In this document: piece by piece, positions 9,827 through 17,788 of the stretch
Layout: every line of letters begins with the position of its first letter
Numbering within the stretch: the stretch's first letter is position 1
Assembly: GCA_937951415.1 (NCBI GenBank)
Contig: CALFBW010000112.1
Span: 1 to 64,000 of the forward strand
Direction of reading: 5' to 3'
DNA: 64,000 nt
Origin: an uncultured Chitinophagales bacterium
GTDB lineage: Bacteria; Bacteroidota; Bacteroidia; Chitinophagales; UBA2359
Position numbers and translations under genes: made by a program
The notes under the pieces: generated by a model
What the model was told of the DNA's origin: nothing
Databases searched by the model: none
What the model saw: only the letters and a program-made list of their open reading frames with translations

Positions 9827-9979
9827 ACTTTACCTAAAGGTCGGGAACCAATAGCTCTCCATCTTGTTTTTATAATAAATAAAAGCGCAATCACAGACTT
9901 GGTGGATAATTAAGCGCAGATAAGAAAGCGTCAAACAATTCCAATTCTGAACTAGCGTTTATATTTATACGCTGAAACT

Positions 9980-10240
9980 ATGTCTAACTTATTAATCTTC
10001 TTACTGGTAGTTGCAGGCATTTACTATGGGGGTAAAATGCTCATTCGATACGCTGCAATAAAGTTTATCTCGAATATAAACACCAAAGTACAGCAACAAC
10101 AACGAGACTTCCAGCAAAGACAAAGATCACCTGCAAGCGCTCCGAAAGAAGGAGAAATCAAAGTAGAACACGCACCGCAAGAAAAGGCAAAACTGGGAGA
10201 CCAAGGGGGAGAATATATTGAATTTGAAGAGATTTCATAA
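9980..10240 (+). CDS. DUF4834 family small membrane protein
   Basis: An 86-residue protein with one N-terminal membrane helix (about 4-20), a second short amphipathic stretch, a glutamine/arginine-rich coiled middle (KVQQQQRDFQQRQR) and the C-terminal motif GEYIEFEEIS. This arrangement, especially the closing GEYIxxEEI, is characteristic of DUF4834 proteins, found almost only in Bacteroidota. Function is not known. It precedes the phosphatase gene by 79 bp on the same strand. Confidence 0.8.
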   Translation: MSNLLIFLLVVAGIYYGGKMLIRYAAIKFISNINTKVQQQQRDFQQRQRSPASAPKEGEIKVEHAPQEKAKLGDQGGEYIEFEEIS

Positions 10241-10319
10241 TTATTTATTCCTTATTGATCTTTTAACTAACTTAGAGAAGCACGAACTAGCGGGTTTAGT
10301 TCCGAACCCTTAAATCCCC

Positions 10320-11537
10320 ATGAATACTCCTCTTATAAACTATAAGCAGCTGGAGCTTGATGCCGTCTTGGAAATTACCCAAGCCATCAACCGCAATACC
10401 TCAGCTGTTGATCTCTGTAAAATTTACGGCTTTACATTAAGGGCGCACATGGGCGTGCAAAGGATGGCGGTAGTATATCTCGATGATCCAGATTGGGAGC
10501 TTTTGATGATACAGGGCTTGAAAGAGGATTTCATCCAACTAAATGAAATCGACCAATGGTGCAATGCTGATGAAGAGATCAGCTTACTAAAAGACACCGA
10601 CTTACGCATTCGTAAAGAGTTTGATGTTTTACTTCCCGTTCGACACAAAGGGCGTTGCATTGCCTTTGTACTCATTGGCAATTTGAATGAGATAAAAGAA
10701 CGGCAATTACCCGTTTCTTTCGATGAAAAAATCAAATTCATTCAAACGGTTACAAATATTATTATCGTAGCTATTGAAAACAAGCGCCTATTCAAAAAGC
10801 ACGTGGAGCAGCAGGCCATTCAAAAAGAAATGGAGCTCGCGCGGAAGGTGCAAAAAATGCTCATACCAGCAGATTTACCTAGCACCTTAGACATTGCTGC
10901 CATTTATAGACCGCATCACAGCATTGGAGGAGATTACTACGACGTATTCGAGCTTTCTCCAAAGAACTTGCTCATCTGTATGGCGGATGTTTCAGGAAAA
11001 GGAGTGGGTGCTGCACTCTTGATGGCTAACTTTCAAGCCTTGGTTCGAGTCTTAGCACGTGAATCTCGTTCGCTTACTGAGTTGGTTAGCATCTTAAACG
11101 AACGCGTAGAAGAAATCACAAAAGGCGATCGCTTTATTACGGTATTTATTGCACTGTACAACACGGAAACTAAAGAGTTGAGCTACATCAATGCTGGCCA
11201 TCCTCCACCGATTGTCTGCAAGAAAAACGGCATTGAAGAACTCTCTAAAGGTTGTATAATCCTAGGAGCTTTCCCCGACCTTATTAAAGTCGAAGAAGGA
11301 AGATTAAGCCTAGAAGACGATTCCATCTTACTCATTTACACCGACGGACTGACCGAACTTAGTAATAGCAAAGGAGAACTCTTCAACGAAGATCGTTTAT
11401 ATGAGTTTGCCACGAAAAATCAAGAGTTATCCCCAGACGATTTCTTGGACAGTTTGATTAGTGAAATGAATGCCTTCAAAAGAGAAGAGCCTTATTCCGA
11501 CGATATTTCAGTACTTTGTTGGAAAATCAGCGCCTAG
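10320..11537 (+). CDS. GAF-domain SpoIIE/RsbU-type protein serine phosphatase
   Basis: A PP2C-superfamily phosphatase of the SpoIIE/RsbU group, the class that dephosphorylates anti-sigma-factor antagonists or similar partner-switch proteins. Residues 20-160 look like a GAF sensor domain. A short coiled linker follows (ELARKVQKMLIPADLP, the usual RsbU entry motif), and then the catalytic domain with GGDYYDVF, ADVSGKGVGAALLM, NAGHPPP and LIYTDGLTE supplies the metal-binding aspartates. No transmembrane segment is seen, so it is cytosolic. It overlaps the convergent dnaN stop by 4 bp. No partner anti-sigma or STAS gene is adjacent, so its target is not apparent. Confidence 0.9.
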   Translation: MNTPLINYKQLELDAVLEITQAINRNTSAVDLCKIYGFTLRAHMGVQRMAVVYLDDPDWELLMIQGLKEDFIQLNEIDQWCNADEEISLLKDTDLRIRKEFDVLLPVRHKGRCIAFVLIGNLNEIKERQLPVSFDEKIKFIQTVTNIIIVAIENKRLFKKHVEQQAIQKEMELARKVQKMLIPADLPSTLDIAAIYRPHHSIGGDYYDVFELSPKNLLICMADVSGKGVGAALLMANFQALVRVLARESRSLTELVSILNERVEEITKGDRFITVFIALYNTETKELSYINAGHPPPIVCKKNGIEELSKGCIILGAFPDLIKVEEGRLSLEDDSILLIYTDGLTELSNSKGELFNEDRLYEFATKNQELSPDDFLDSLISEMNAFKREEPYSDDISVLCWKISA

Positions 11538-12652
11538 CGGTTCATCATAATAGGCATCACCAACATCAACAGCTCCTCGCCTTCTTCCTGTTCGCCAGGA
11601 ATAATCAATCCAGCTCTACTTGGAGTGCTCAATTGGAGTTTGACTTGCTCTGAATCCAATACGCCTAATACTTCAATCAAGAATCGAGCATTAAAAGCAA
11701 CTTTCATGGCTTCTCCTTCAAATTGACACATCAATTTTTCAGCAGCGTGATTCGCAAAGTCTGGATCTTCTGCTTGAAGAATAACATGCGAAGGATTGAT
11801 GTCTAGTAAAACTTGATAAGTTGTCTTACTTGCGAAAATTGAAATACGTTTCAAGGCATTTTGAAAATCAACTCGACTAATCGACAACTCATTAGGATTG
11901 TTCGTCGGAATAACGCGACTTACGTCAGGAAAAATGGAATCGATCAAACGACAAACCAACAACTTTCCATTTGATTCGAAGAACGCGTTTTTATCATTCC
12001 AAAAAATACGCACTTCACCAGTTTCATCGGCTAGTGAGACTTTGAGGAGACTTGCTGCTTTCTTAGGCAGGATCAAATTTACGTTTCCTTGATGCGTAGC
12101 ATTTTTATTTTCATACTTCACCAATTTGTGTCCATCGGTAGAAATAAAACGGGTGCCCGTTTCATCAATTTCCATTTTAACACCACTCATCGCAGGTTTC
12201 AAATCATCGCTGCTAGTAGCAAACAATGTCTTGGCTACCGCTTCTGCCAAAATCACGGCATCTAAGCTGATGTTGTCATTGTTTTCTTTCTCTGGAATTT
12301 CCGGAAACTCCTCCCCGTTCTCTCCGGCCAATTTATAAATCCCAGTTTCCGAGGTTATACTCACGGTAAATTGCTCTTGATCAATATCGAATTCGAGCGG
12401 TTGATCTGGCAATGCTTTCAAGGTATCAAGCAATATTCTTGCAGGAATAGCAACCACGCCATTTTCCGTTCCTCCTACAGCAACAGTAGCCATCATCGAG
12501 GTTTTCAAATCAGAAGCGTAGACCTTTAAGTGATCGCCTTCTAATTGAAATAAAAAATCTTCCAAAATCGGAAGAACGCTATTATTTCCAATAGAGCCAC
12601 TAATCAGATTGAGGCCTTTTAACAAGATATTGGTGGAAACTGTAAATTTCAT
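11534..12652 (-). CDS. dnaN: DNA polymerase III beta subunit (sliding clamp)
   Basis: The ring-shaped clamp tethers DNA polymerase III to its template. The 372-residue length and the three repeated clamp domains fit. Recognisable stretches are LPILEDFLFQ near the start, GENGEEFPEIP, FISTDGHKLV in the second domain and MLVMPIMMNR at the C-terminus, matching the conserved end of DnaN. It stands away from dnaA, as is usual in Bacteroidota. An exact TACCTTTG -7 box is at 12678-12685 (complement), 25 nt before the start. It converges on the phosphatase gene with a 4-bp overlap and no visible terminator between them. Confidence 0.96.
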   Translation of the reverse strand: MKFTVSTNILLKGLNLISGSIGNNSVLPILEDFLFQLEGDHLKVYASDLKTSMMATVAVGGTENGVVAIPARILLDTLKALPDQPLEFDIDQEQFTVSITSETGIYKLAGENGEEFPEIPEKENNDNISLDAVILAEAVAKTLFATSSDDLKPAMSGVKMEIDETGTRFISTDGHKLVKYENKNATHQGNVNLILPKKAASLLKVSLADETGEVRIFWNDKNAFFESNGKLLVCRLIDSIFPDVSRVIPTNNPNELSISRVDFQNALKRISIFASKTTYQVLLDINPSHVILQAEDPDFANHAAEKLMCQFEGEAMKVAFNARFLIEVLGVLDSEQVKLQLSTPSRAGLIIPGEQEEGEELLMLVMPIMMNR

Positions 12653-12677
12653 CCTATGGGTATTTGCTTGATTATAT

Positions 12678-12685
12678 CAAAGGTA
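12678..12685 (-). promoter_or_regulatory. TAnnTTTG -7 box of dnaN
   Basis: Reads TACCTTTG on the minus strand, exact consensus, 25 nt upstream of the dnaN start. Confidence 0.5.
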
Positions 12686-12740
12686 CTGCTAATGCGTTTC
12701 TTCAATAACAAACCTGTTTTTATTTACTAATAAATAAATA

Positions 12741-14009
12741 TTAGCGTTCTATTTTAACGTTTTCGCGAAAAGCATGTACAACCATTCCACTGCGTAATTT
12801 TGGTTCAAACCAAGTTGATTTTGGAGGCATTACTTCTCCCGAATCTGCCACAGAAAACAGTTGATCTAAACTCACTGGAAAAATGGAAAAGGCAATTTGC
12901 ATTTCTCCACTATCTACGCGACTTTCTAGTTCTTTCATTCCTCGAATCCCACCTATAAAATCGATGCGGTCATCAGTTCGTTGATCTTTTATCCCTAAAA
13001 TCGGATACAGTAATTGATCGTGTAAAATCGAGATATCTAAGGAACCTACAGCATCTTCCAAATTGTGATATTCCCTTTTCGCCGATAAGGAATACCATTC
13101 ACCAGAGATGTACATTCCAAAAATTCTTGCCTTGGTGGGCTTGAAGCTTTGTTGTCCTTCCGAATTTATTTCAAACTTTTCAGCCACCAAGTCCAAAAAC
13201 TCTTGCTTACTGTGGCCATTCAAATCTTTCACAACTCGATTGTAGTCGATGCAATTGACTTGATCGTGCGGAAACAAAACGGTTAGGAAATAATTAAATG
13301 GCTCATCACCTTCTACTTTACTGTGTTGTTCTCGTTCCTGAAATCCCACCTTGCTGGTTGAAGCTGCACGATGATGCCCGTCTGCGATGTAGGTCTCTGA
13401 AATTTCATTTTCAAAAAGCTTAACAATTTGCTTGATGTCTTCATCTCCATCAATCACCCACAAGCTGTGTTGTACACCATCCTCTGAGCTGAAATCGACT
13501 GCTGGTTCTGCCTCCATCAATCGACTCGACAAAGCATCCATGCTTTCATTCTTGCGATAAGCGCAAAAAACAGGACCTGCATGAATACCCGTCGTTGAAA
13601 TGTGCTTGATTCTATCTTCTTCTTTTACAGGCCGTGTAAACTCATGTTTCTTGATCACACCGTTCTGATAGTCATCAATGCTTGATCCGCAAACCAATCC
13701 CACTTGATTGACATCTCCCATAATCAAGCGATACAGATAAAAGCAAGCTTTGTGGTCTTTCAAAAAAACATTTTGCTCCAAGAAAGACCAAAAATTATCT
13801 CTTGCAGCAGCATAAACTTGCTCGTCGTAAGCTGAAAGTTCTGGATCAAATTCAATTTCCGAGCGAATAACGCGCAGAAATGAATAAGGATTTTCTTCAG
13901 CATCTTCTCGAGCTTCTTCCCTACTCATTACATCATAAGGACGTGATGCTACTTTTTCCACTAAATCTGGTCTCGGGCGATAGCCGATGAAAGGTCTGAT
14001 TTTAGCCAT
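12741..14009 (-). CDS. DUF1015 family protein
   Basis: A 422-residue cytosolic protein whose opening (IRPFIGYRP and VASRPYDVMSREEA followed by NPYSFLRVIRSE) and central motif YIADGHHRAAST are signatures of DUF1015, a family widespread in Bacteroidota, Firmicutes and archaea. In some other genomes the family sits next to serine or amino-acid metabolism genes such as serC/serA; no such neighbour is present here. The conserved histidine pair in DGHHR suggests a catalytic or ligand-binding site, but the activity is not established. Start ATG with an exact -7 box 17 nt upstream. The gene ends in the AT-rich inverted repeat CTAATAaataaaTATTAG near 12725-12745. Confidence 0.9.
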   Translation of the reverse strand: MAKIRPFIGYRPRPDLVEKVASRPYDVMSREEAREDAEENPYSFLRVIRSEIEFDPELSAYDEQVYAAARDNFWSFLEQNVFLKDHKACFYLYRLIMGDVNQVGLVCGSSIDDYQNGVIKKHEFTRPVKEEDRIKHISTTGIHAGPVFCAYRKNESMDALSSRLMEAEPAVDFSSEDGVQHSLWVIDGDEDIKQIVKLFENEISETYIADGHHRAASTSKVGFQEREQHSKVEGDEPFNYFLTVLFPHDQVNCIDYNRVVKDLNGHSKQEFLDLVAEKFEINSEGQQSFKPTKARIFGMYISGEWYSLSAKREYHNLEDAVGSLDISILHDQLLYPILGIKDQRTDDRIDFIGGIRGMKELESRVDSGEMQIAFSIFPVSLDQLFSVADSGEVMPPKSTWFEPKLRSGMVVHAFRENVKIER

Positions 14010-14026
14010 TTCTGTAATTTATGGGG

Positions 14027-14034
14027 CAAAGATA
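14027..14034 (-). promoter_or_regulatory. TAnnTTTG -7 box of the DUF1015 gene
   Basis: Reads TATCTTTG on the minus strand, exact consensus, 17 nt upstream of the ATG. Confidence 0.55.
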
Positions 14035-14162
14035 GAAGATTCGACGCTGCTCTTCTTGTTCCAATTTTCATTCCCAATTGCAATTCTGATGGATCATTTA
14101 TCCACATAGCACTATTTACCTTTTGTTCTTTCGCGCTTTATACCCTAGAAGTAAGGAGAATT

Positions 14163-15704
14163 ATGGGATTAGCAAAAACTTATGGCGCAGCGGTTTTGGG
14201 CGTAGATGCTTGTTTGATTACAGTAGAAGTCAACATCACGACGGGAGTAAAATACTTTATGGTAGGCTTACCTGACAATGCCGTTCGAGAAGGTCGATTT
14301 CGAATTGAATCGGTATTGAAGCATTGCGGCCTCCACATGCCACGGCAAAAAATCATTGCCAATTTCGCTCCTGCCGACATTCGAAAAGAAGGTTCGGCCT
14401 TTGACTTAACCTTGGCTATGGGTATACTCAGTGCAAGCGGCCAAGTACCTGAAGATCTCACTGGAAAATACTTATTGATGGGAGAACTCTCCCTAGACGG
14501 AACCTTAAACCCCATCAAAGGAGCTTTACCAATCGCGATTCAGGCAAGAAAAGAGGAGTTCGCAGGATTTATATTGCCCAAGGAAAATGCAAAAGAAGCT
14601 GCCATTGTCGATGGCTTAGAAGTGTATGGTGCGAGTAACTTTATGGAAGTCGTTCGTTTCTTTCGCGGGGAAAATTGTTTGGAGCAAATTATAGTTGATA
14701 CCCGCGCTCAGTTTCTCAGCAAGCTAGACCATCCTAGCAGCGATTTCTGTGATGTCAAAGGACAAGAGAACATTAAAAGAGCGCTAGAAATTGCAGCAGC
14801 GGGTGGACATAACGTGATTTTGATCGGACCACCGGGAGCAGGAAAAACCATGCTCGCTCGAAGACTCCCTGGGATATTGCCTCCTTTCAACTTACATGAA
14901 GCCCTAGAAACAACCAAGATTCACTCAGTAGCAGGAAAACTACAAGGGAATACTAGCCTCCTCTCCGATCGTCCTTTTAGAGCTCCACATCATACAGTCA
15001 GCGATGTGGCTTTGGTGGGCGGCGGTGGTCATCCTCAACCAGGAGAGATCTCTTTGGCGCACAATGGCGTGCTCTTCCTCGATGAACTTCCAGAGTTCAA
15101 ACGAGCCGTACTTGAAGTACTGCGCCAACCCATGGAAGAGCGGCGAATCACTATTTCACGGGCACGCTTTACCGTTGATTATCCCGCGAACTTCATGTTG
15201 ATCGCGAGTATGAATCCCTGCCCTTGTGGTTTTTACAATCACCCCGATAAAGAATGCGCTTGTGCTGCGGGCATGGTGCAGAAATACCTCAACCGCATAT
15301 CAGGACCTCTACTGGATCGCATTGATTTACACGTAGAAGTAACGCCAGTTTCTTTCCGCGAACTTTCGAATGATGTAAAGTCAGAAAATAGTAAAGCCAT
15401 TCGTCAACGTGTTATCAAAGCCCGCCAAATTCAAAATGAGCGCTTATCAGACCTGCCAAATGTCTACTCCAATGCCCAAATGGCACCCAAACAAGTACGC
15501 GAAATTTGCTCCATCAATGAAGAGAGTCGAAAAATATTAGATCAAGCCATGGAAAAACTAGGGCTTTCAGCTAGAGCGTACGATCGCATACTTCGAGTAT
15601 CTCGAACCATTGCTGATCTTGCAGGAGAGGAACATATTGAAATGGAACACCTCGCAGAAGCAATCCAGTTTCGAAGCTTAGATCGCAGTAATTGGGCGGG
15701 ATAA
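14163..15704 (+). CDS. comM: YifB/ComM family Mg-chelatase-like AAA+ ATPase
   Basis: ComM is a hexameric helicase that promotes branch migration during natural transformation in some Gammaproteobacteria; in other phyla its role is untested. The N-terminal Lon-protease-like ChlI domain (1-170) includes VGLPDNAVREGRFRIESVL. The AAA+ module has Walker A GPPGAGKTMLARRLP, the RAPHHTVSDVALVGGG segment, Walker B GVLFLDELPEF and MNPCPCGFYNHP with its cysteines. The C-terminal Mg-chelatase domain follows. The length of 513 residues is normal. The intergenic DNA to the divergent DUF1015 gene is 153 bp. Confidence 0.94.
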   Translation: MGLAKTYGAAVLGVDACLITVEVNITTGVKYFMVGLPDNAVREGRFRIESVLKHCGLHMPRQKIIANFAPADIRKEGSAFDLTLAMGILSASGQVPEDLTGKYLLMGELSLDGTLNPIKGALPIAIQARKEEFAGFILPKENAKEAAIVDGLEVYGASNFMEVVRFFRGENCLEQIIVDTRAQFLSKLDHPSSDFCDVKGQENIKRALEIAAAGGHNVILIGPPGAGKTMLARRLPGILPPFNLHEALETTKIHSVAGKLQGNTSLLSDRPFRAPHHTVSDVALVGGGGHPQPGEISLAHNGVLFLDELPEFKRAVLEVLRQPMEERRITISRARFTVDYPANFMLIASMNPCPCGFYNHPDKECACAAGMVQKYLNRISGPLLDRIDLHVEVTPVSFRELSNDVKSENSKAIRQRVIKARQIQNERLSDLPNVYSNAQMAPKQVREICSINEESRKILDQAMEKLGLSARAYDRILRVSRTIADLAGEEHIEMEHLAEAIQFRSLDRSNWAG

Positions 15705-15805
15705 CTGGATGATGGCGCCAAGTAGTTTTTATTAAGCAACAGAATATATGTTTTCCTGTGGGCAGAACGGAACTTTAGCCGTCTGAATACTGTAATATTG
15801 TAGAG

Positions 15806-16246
15806 ATGCAGCAGACCAGTAATTTTTTCGATAAAGAAGAAGAAGCACGAATCATTTCTGCCATAAAAACGGCAGAAGGCATGACTTCTGGGGAAATCAA
15901 GATTCACATGGAATGTCATGCGGGCAAAGAAGTAAAAGACCGCGCGGCAGAGATTTTTGATTCTTTAGGGATGTACAATACTGAGAACCGAACGGGCATT
16001 CTCTTTTATTTAGCCATGGATGAGCGACAGTTTGCCATTCTTGGTGATGTAGGCATTAACGAAAAAGTAGGCGAAAGCTATTGGAATGAACTTCGGGACC
16101 GCTTGCAAGACAATTTCAAAAGTGAACGCTTTTGCGATGGCCTAGTCGAAGCTATTATTGATGCTGGTGAACACCTTCGCCACTTCTTCCCTATTGGGGA
16201 TGATGACAAGAACGAACTATCTGACGAAATCTCTTACGGCAATTGA
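15806..16246 (+). CDS. TPM domain protein without signal peptide
   Basis: A 146-residue protein matching the TPM (TLP18.3/Psb32/MOLO-1) fold: EARIISAIKTAEGMTSGEIKIHMECHAG, then the GILFYLAMDERQFAILGDVGINEKV core. It lacks a signal peptide or membrane helix, so it should be cytosolic or peripheral. It overlaps the next, membrane-anchored TPM gene by 4 bp (TTGA), implying coupled translation. In many Bacteroidota the two TPM genes follow lemA; no lemA is present here. A TAATATTG sequence, one mismatch from the -7 consensus, lies about 7 nt upstream of the ATG. Confidence 0.85.
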   Translation: MQQTSNFFDKEEEARIISAIKTAEGMTSGEIKIHMECHAGKEVKDRAAEIFDSLGMYNTENRTGILFYLAMDERQFAILGDVGINEKVGESYWNELRDRLQDNFKSERFCDGLVEAIIDAGEHLRHFFPIGDDDKNELSDEISYGN

Positions 16247-17145
16247 ATAAACACTTAGTAATATTATTGACCAGCCTACTTGGGCTCACTTTTTTCTGGC
16301 AAACCACATTGGGACAGATACCGGCTAAACCAGCTCTGTCTGAAGGACAGGTAATAGATCAAGCGGATATTCTTTCGGATGCGGAAGAAAAGAGACTCGA
16401 AAACTATTTACTCCAGCTTGATAAGTCTGGCTCAAGTCAAATAGTCGTGTACACCCTCCAGAAGCTTCCTAGCAGAATGAACGAAAACGATTTTGCCATT
16501 GGGATTTTGAACGAGTGGGAAGTTGGTGAAAAAGGAAAGGACAACGGGGTAGTTTTATTGGTCGCGATTGACGATAAAAGGGTGGCTATTCAAACAGGCT
16601 ATGGTGCAGAACAATATCTCACGGATGATGCGGCCAGCAGAATTATTAGTGAAGACATGCGCGCACCATTCCGAAAAGGAAGATATGCCGATGGAATAAA
16701 TGTTGCCGTTAAAAAAATCGATGGATACTTAACAGGTAAGTATAAAAGAGAAGGCAAATATTACGATGGCGAAAGCGATGGAAGCATCTTCGGGATTCCT
16801 CCTATCCTATTTTTCATTTTAGCTGTTTTCATATTCTTCCTCATCTTCAGTGTATTGGCGTCCAGCGGAAAGCGCGAGTCTACAACTTATAGTGATCAAG
16901 GAAAAGACATTCGTGAAGAAAGACGTAAACGCGGAAGAAGACAGCAGCGCCGGCGACCAGTTGTAACTGGCTATCCACGCAGAACGAACATGCCAAGAGG
17001 TGGTTGGTGGGTCTTTGGTGGTGGAAGCGGCCGCTCTCGTGGTGGCGGTGGTTGGACTGGCGGCGGTGGAAGCATGGGCGGCGGCGGTTTTGGCGGTTTT
17101 GGCGGCGGTCAAGGTGGCGGCGGTGGTGCTTCGGGAGGCTGGTAA
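16243..17145 (+). CDS. YgcG-like TPM domain membrane protein with glycine-rich tail
   Basis: The start is TTG, overlapping the TGA of the previous gene. A signal peptide (1-25) is followed by the TPM domain (about 35-165, with QVIDQADILSDAEEKRLENY, NGVVLLVAIDDKRVAIQTGYGAE and a closing IDGYLTG), a membrane helix at about 190-208 (PPILFFILAVFIFFLIFSVL), a basic RRKRGRRQQRRRP stretch and a long GGGG-rich tail ending GGASGGW. This is the standard plan of YgcG/TPM membrane proteins: the domain outside the cytosol and the Gly-rich tail inside. TPM domains have been linked to phosphatase-like or complex-repair roles elsewhere, but its role in bacteria is not settled. Confidence 0.88.
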   Translation: MNKHLVILLTSLLGLTFFWQTTLGQIPAKPALSEGQVIDQADILSDAEEKRLENYLLQLDKSGSSQIVVYTLQKLPSRMNENDFAIGILNEWEVGEKGKDNGVVLLVAIDDKRVAIQTGYGAEQYLTDDAASRIISEDMRAPFRKGRYADGINVAVKKIDGYLTGKYKREGKYYDGESDGSIFGIPPILFFILAVFIFFLIFSVLASSGKRESTTYSDQGKDIREERRKRGRRQQRRRPVVTGYPRRTNMPRGGWWVFGGGSGRSRGGGGWTGGGGSMGGGGFGGFGGGQGGGGGASGGW

Positions 17146-17360
17146 GCCTCTTCAATCTCATAGAAAACCTTCATTGATACACTGTTCTTTTTCTATCCAA
17201 TACTTAATACACCTAGCTCCAACAGATTTTTTTCTGTTTTTGAAGAAAATTTTATTTTTTCTCTACTTTCTTCACATTTCACTCAATTTCAATATCATAC
17301 GAAAGCGACATTGACTTAAATCTGTATTTTTATTATATAAAAAGACTTGAATGATAAGTG

Positions 17361-17377
17361 TTGGCACAGAAATTGAT
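17361..17377 (+). promoter_or_regulatory. Sigma-54-type -24/-12 promoter, copy 1
   Basis: Reads TGGCACA-GAAA-TTGAT from 17362, preceded by one more T. The consensus is TGGCACG-N4-TTGCW. The -24 element is perfect and the spacing is exact. The -12 element has GA where GC is usual. The predicted start of transcription is about 17388. Confidence 0.6.
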
Positions 17378-17387
17378 GCTTTATTGT

Positions 17388-17452
17388 CAGAAGTTATTTT
17401 CATTTAAGTATTCAAGAAAACCTCCGTTGCATGCTGGCTCGGAGGTTTTTTT
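17388..17452 (+). ncRNA. Candidate sigma-54-dependent small RNA 1 (about 65 nt)
   Basis: Between the -24/-12 promoter and an intrinsic terminator lies about 65 nt with no start codon leading to an open frame of useful length. The 3' half is the stem AAAACCTCCG/CGGAGGTTTT with a 13-nt loop and a poly-T end. The 5' half (17388-17416) looks unstructured and could pair with a target. Ends are inferred from promoter and terminator positions only. Confidence 0.5.
17417..17452 (+). terminator. Intrinsic terminator of small RNA 1
   Basis: AAAACCTCCG (17417-17426) pairs with CGGAGGTTTT (17440-17449), a 10-bp stem with a loop including GCATGC, and the T run continues to 17452. Confidence 0.85.
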
Positions 17453-17501
17453 ATGCCTAAAAATCACATTTCTCTTTCTTATATATTCTTTTTTATCAAA
17501 G

Positions 17502-17518
17502 TTGGCACAGCCTTTGAA
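17502..17518 (+). promoter_or_regulatory. Sigma-54-type -24/-12 promoter, copy 2
   Basis: Reads TGGCACA-GCCT-TTGAA from 17503, preceded by GT as in copy 1. It has the same perfect -24 element, the same 4-nt spacer length and the same GA in place of GC at -12. The predicted start of transcription is about 17529. Confidence 0.6.
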
Positions 17519-17528
17519 CTACCCTTAA

Positions 17529-17598
17529 TCGAGTAGTTGTTTTTTTCCATAGTTAGGCCATTACCCTGGTAAGAAGAAGTCTTACCAGGGTATTTTGG
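17529..17598 (+). ncRNA. Candidate sigma-54-dependent small RNA 2 (about 70 nt)
   Basis: About 70 nt from the predicted start to the end of a perfect 13-bp terminator hairpin. The 5' part contains a T-rich single-stranded tract (17538-17547) and no open reading frame of note. Apart from the promoter and the general plan it shares little sequence with small RNA 1. Boundaries are inferred. Confidence 0.5.
17562..17596 (+). terminator. Intrinsic terminator of small RNA 2
   Basis: TACCCTGGTAAGA (17562-17574) pairs perfectly with TCTTACCAGGGTA (17580-17592) around a 5-nt loop, followed by TTTT. Confidence 0.85.
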
Positions 17599-17788
17599 TT
17601 ATAAAGGTTTCCCAAGGCTAATCGTGCCTAAATCTCCAGATTGTGTTAAAAGCCTTCCCGCCTTTTTTTTTCACTATTTTTTCCACTTCATTTGCAGGCT
17701 AATAATACTTTGAGTCGTCTTTCGAGCGTCTCTATGTAGCAACTCCCCGTTTAAAGATTAGAGATTTAGAGAGACTAGTACAGAAGAG

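Larger units (their letters stand above)
17146..17788. other. 643-bp gene-free region carrying two small transcription units
   Basis: There is no credible protein gene. From left to right it holds an AT-rich stretch (17146-17358); a sigma-54-like promoter at 17361-17377 with a terminator at 17417-17452; a second sigma-54-like promoter at 17502-17518 with a terminator at 17562-17596; then a possible third stem, AAGGCT (17614-17619) with AGCCTT (17651-17656), ahead of a nine-T tract (17663-17671). The remainder is the upstream region of the transglycosylase gene. Confidence 0.7.

Noticed and set aside
12725-12745. CTAATAaataaaTATTAG inverted repeat at the end of the DUF1015 gene as a terminator
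   Set aside because: The stem is A/T only and overlaps the coding end; such AATAAATA runs are frequent throughout this AT-rich genome.
16819-17314. Long alternative frames over the glycine-rich tail of the TPM gene
   Set aside because: GGC/GGT repeats keep all frames open; the GGGG tail is the standard end of YgcG-like proteins.
17311-17339. TTGACT-N17-TATATA, an E. coli-style sigma-70 promoter just upstream of the first sigma-54 site
   Set aside because: Bacteroidota housekeeping sigma factors recognise TAnnTTTG, and the stretch is very AT-rich, so a chance match is likely.
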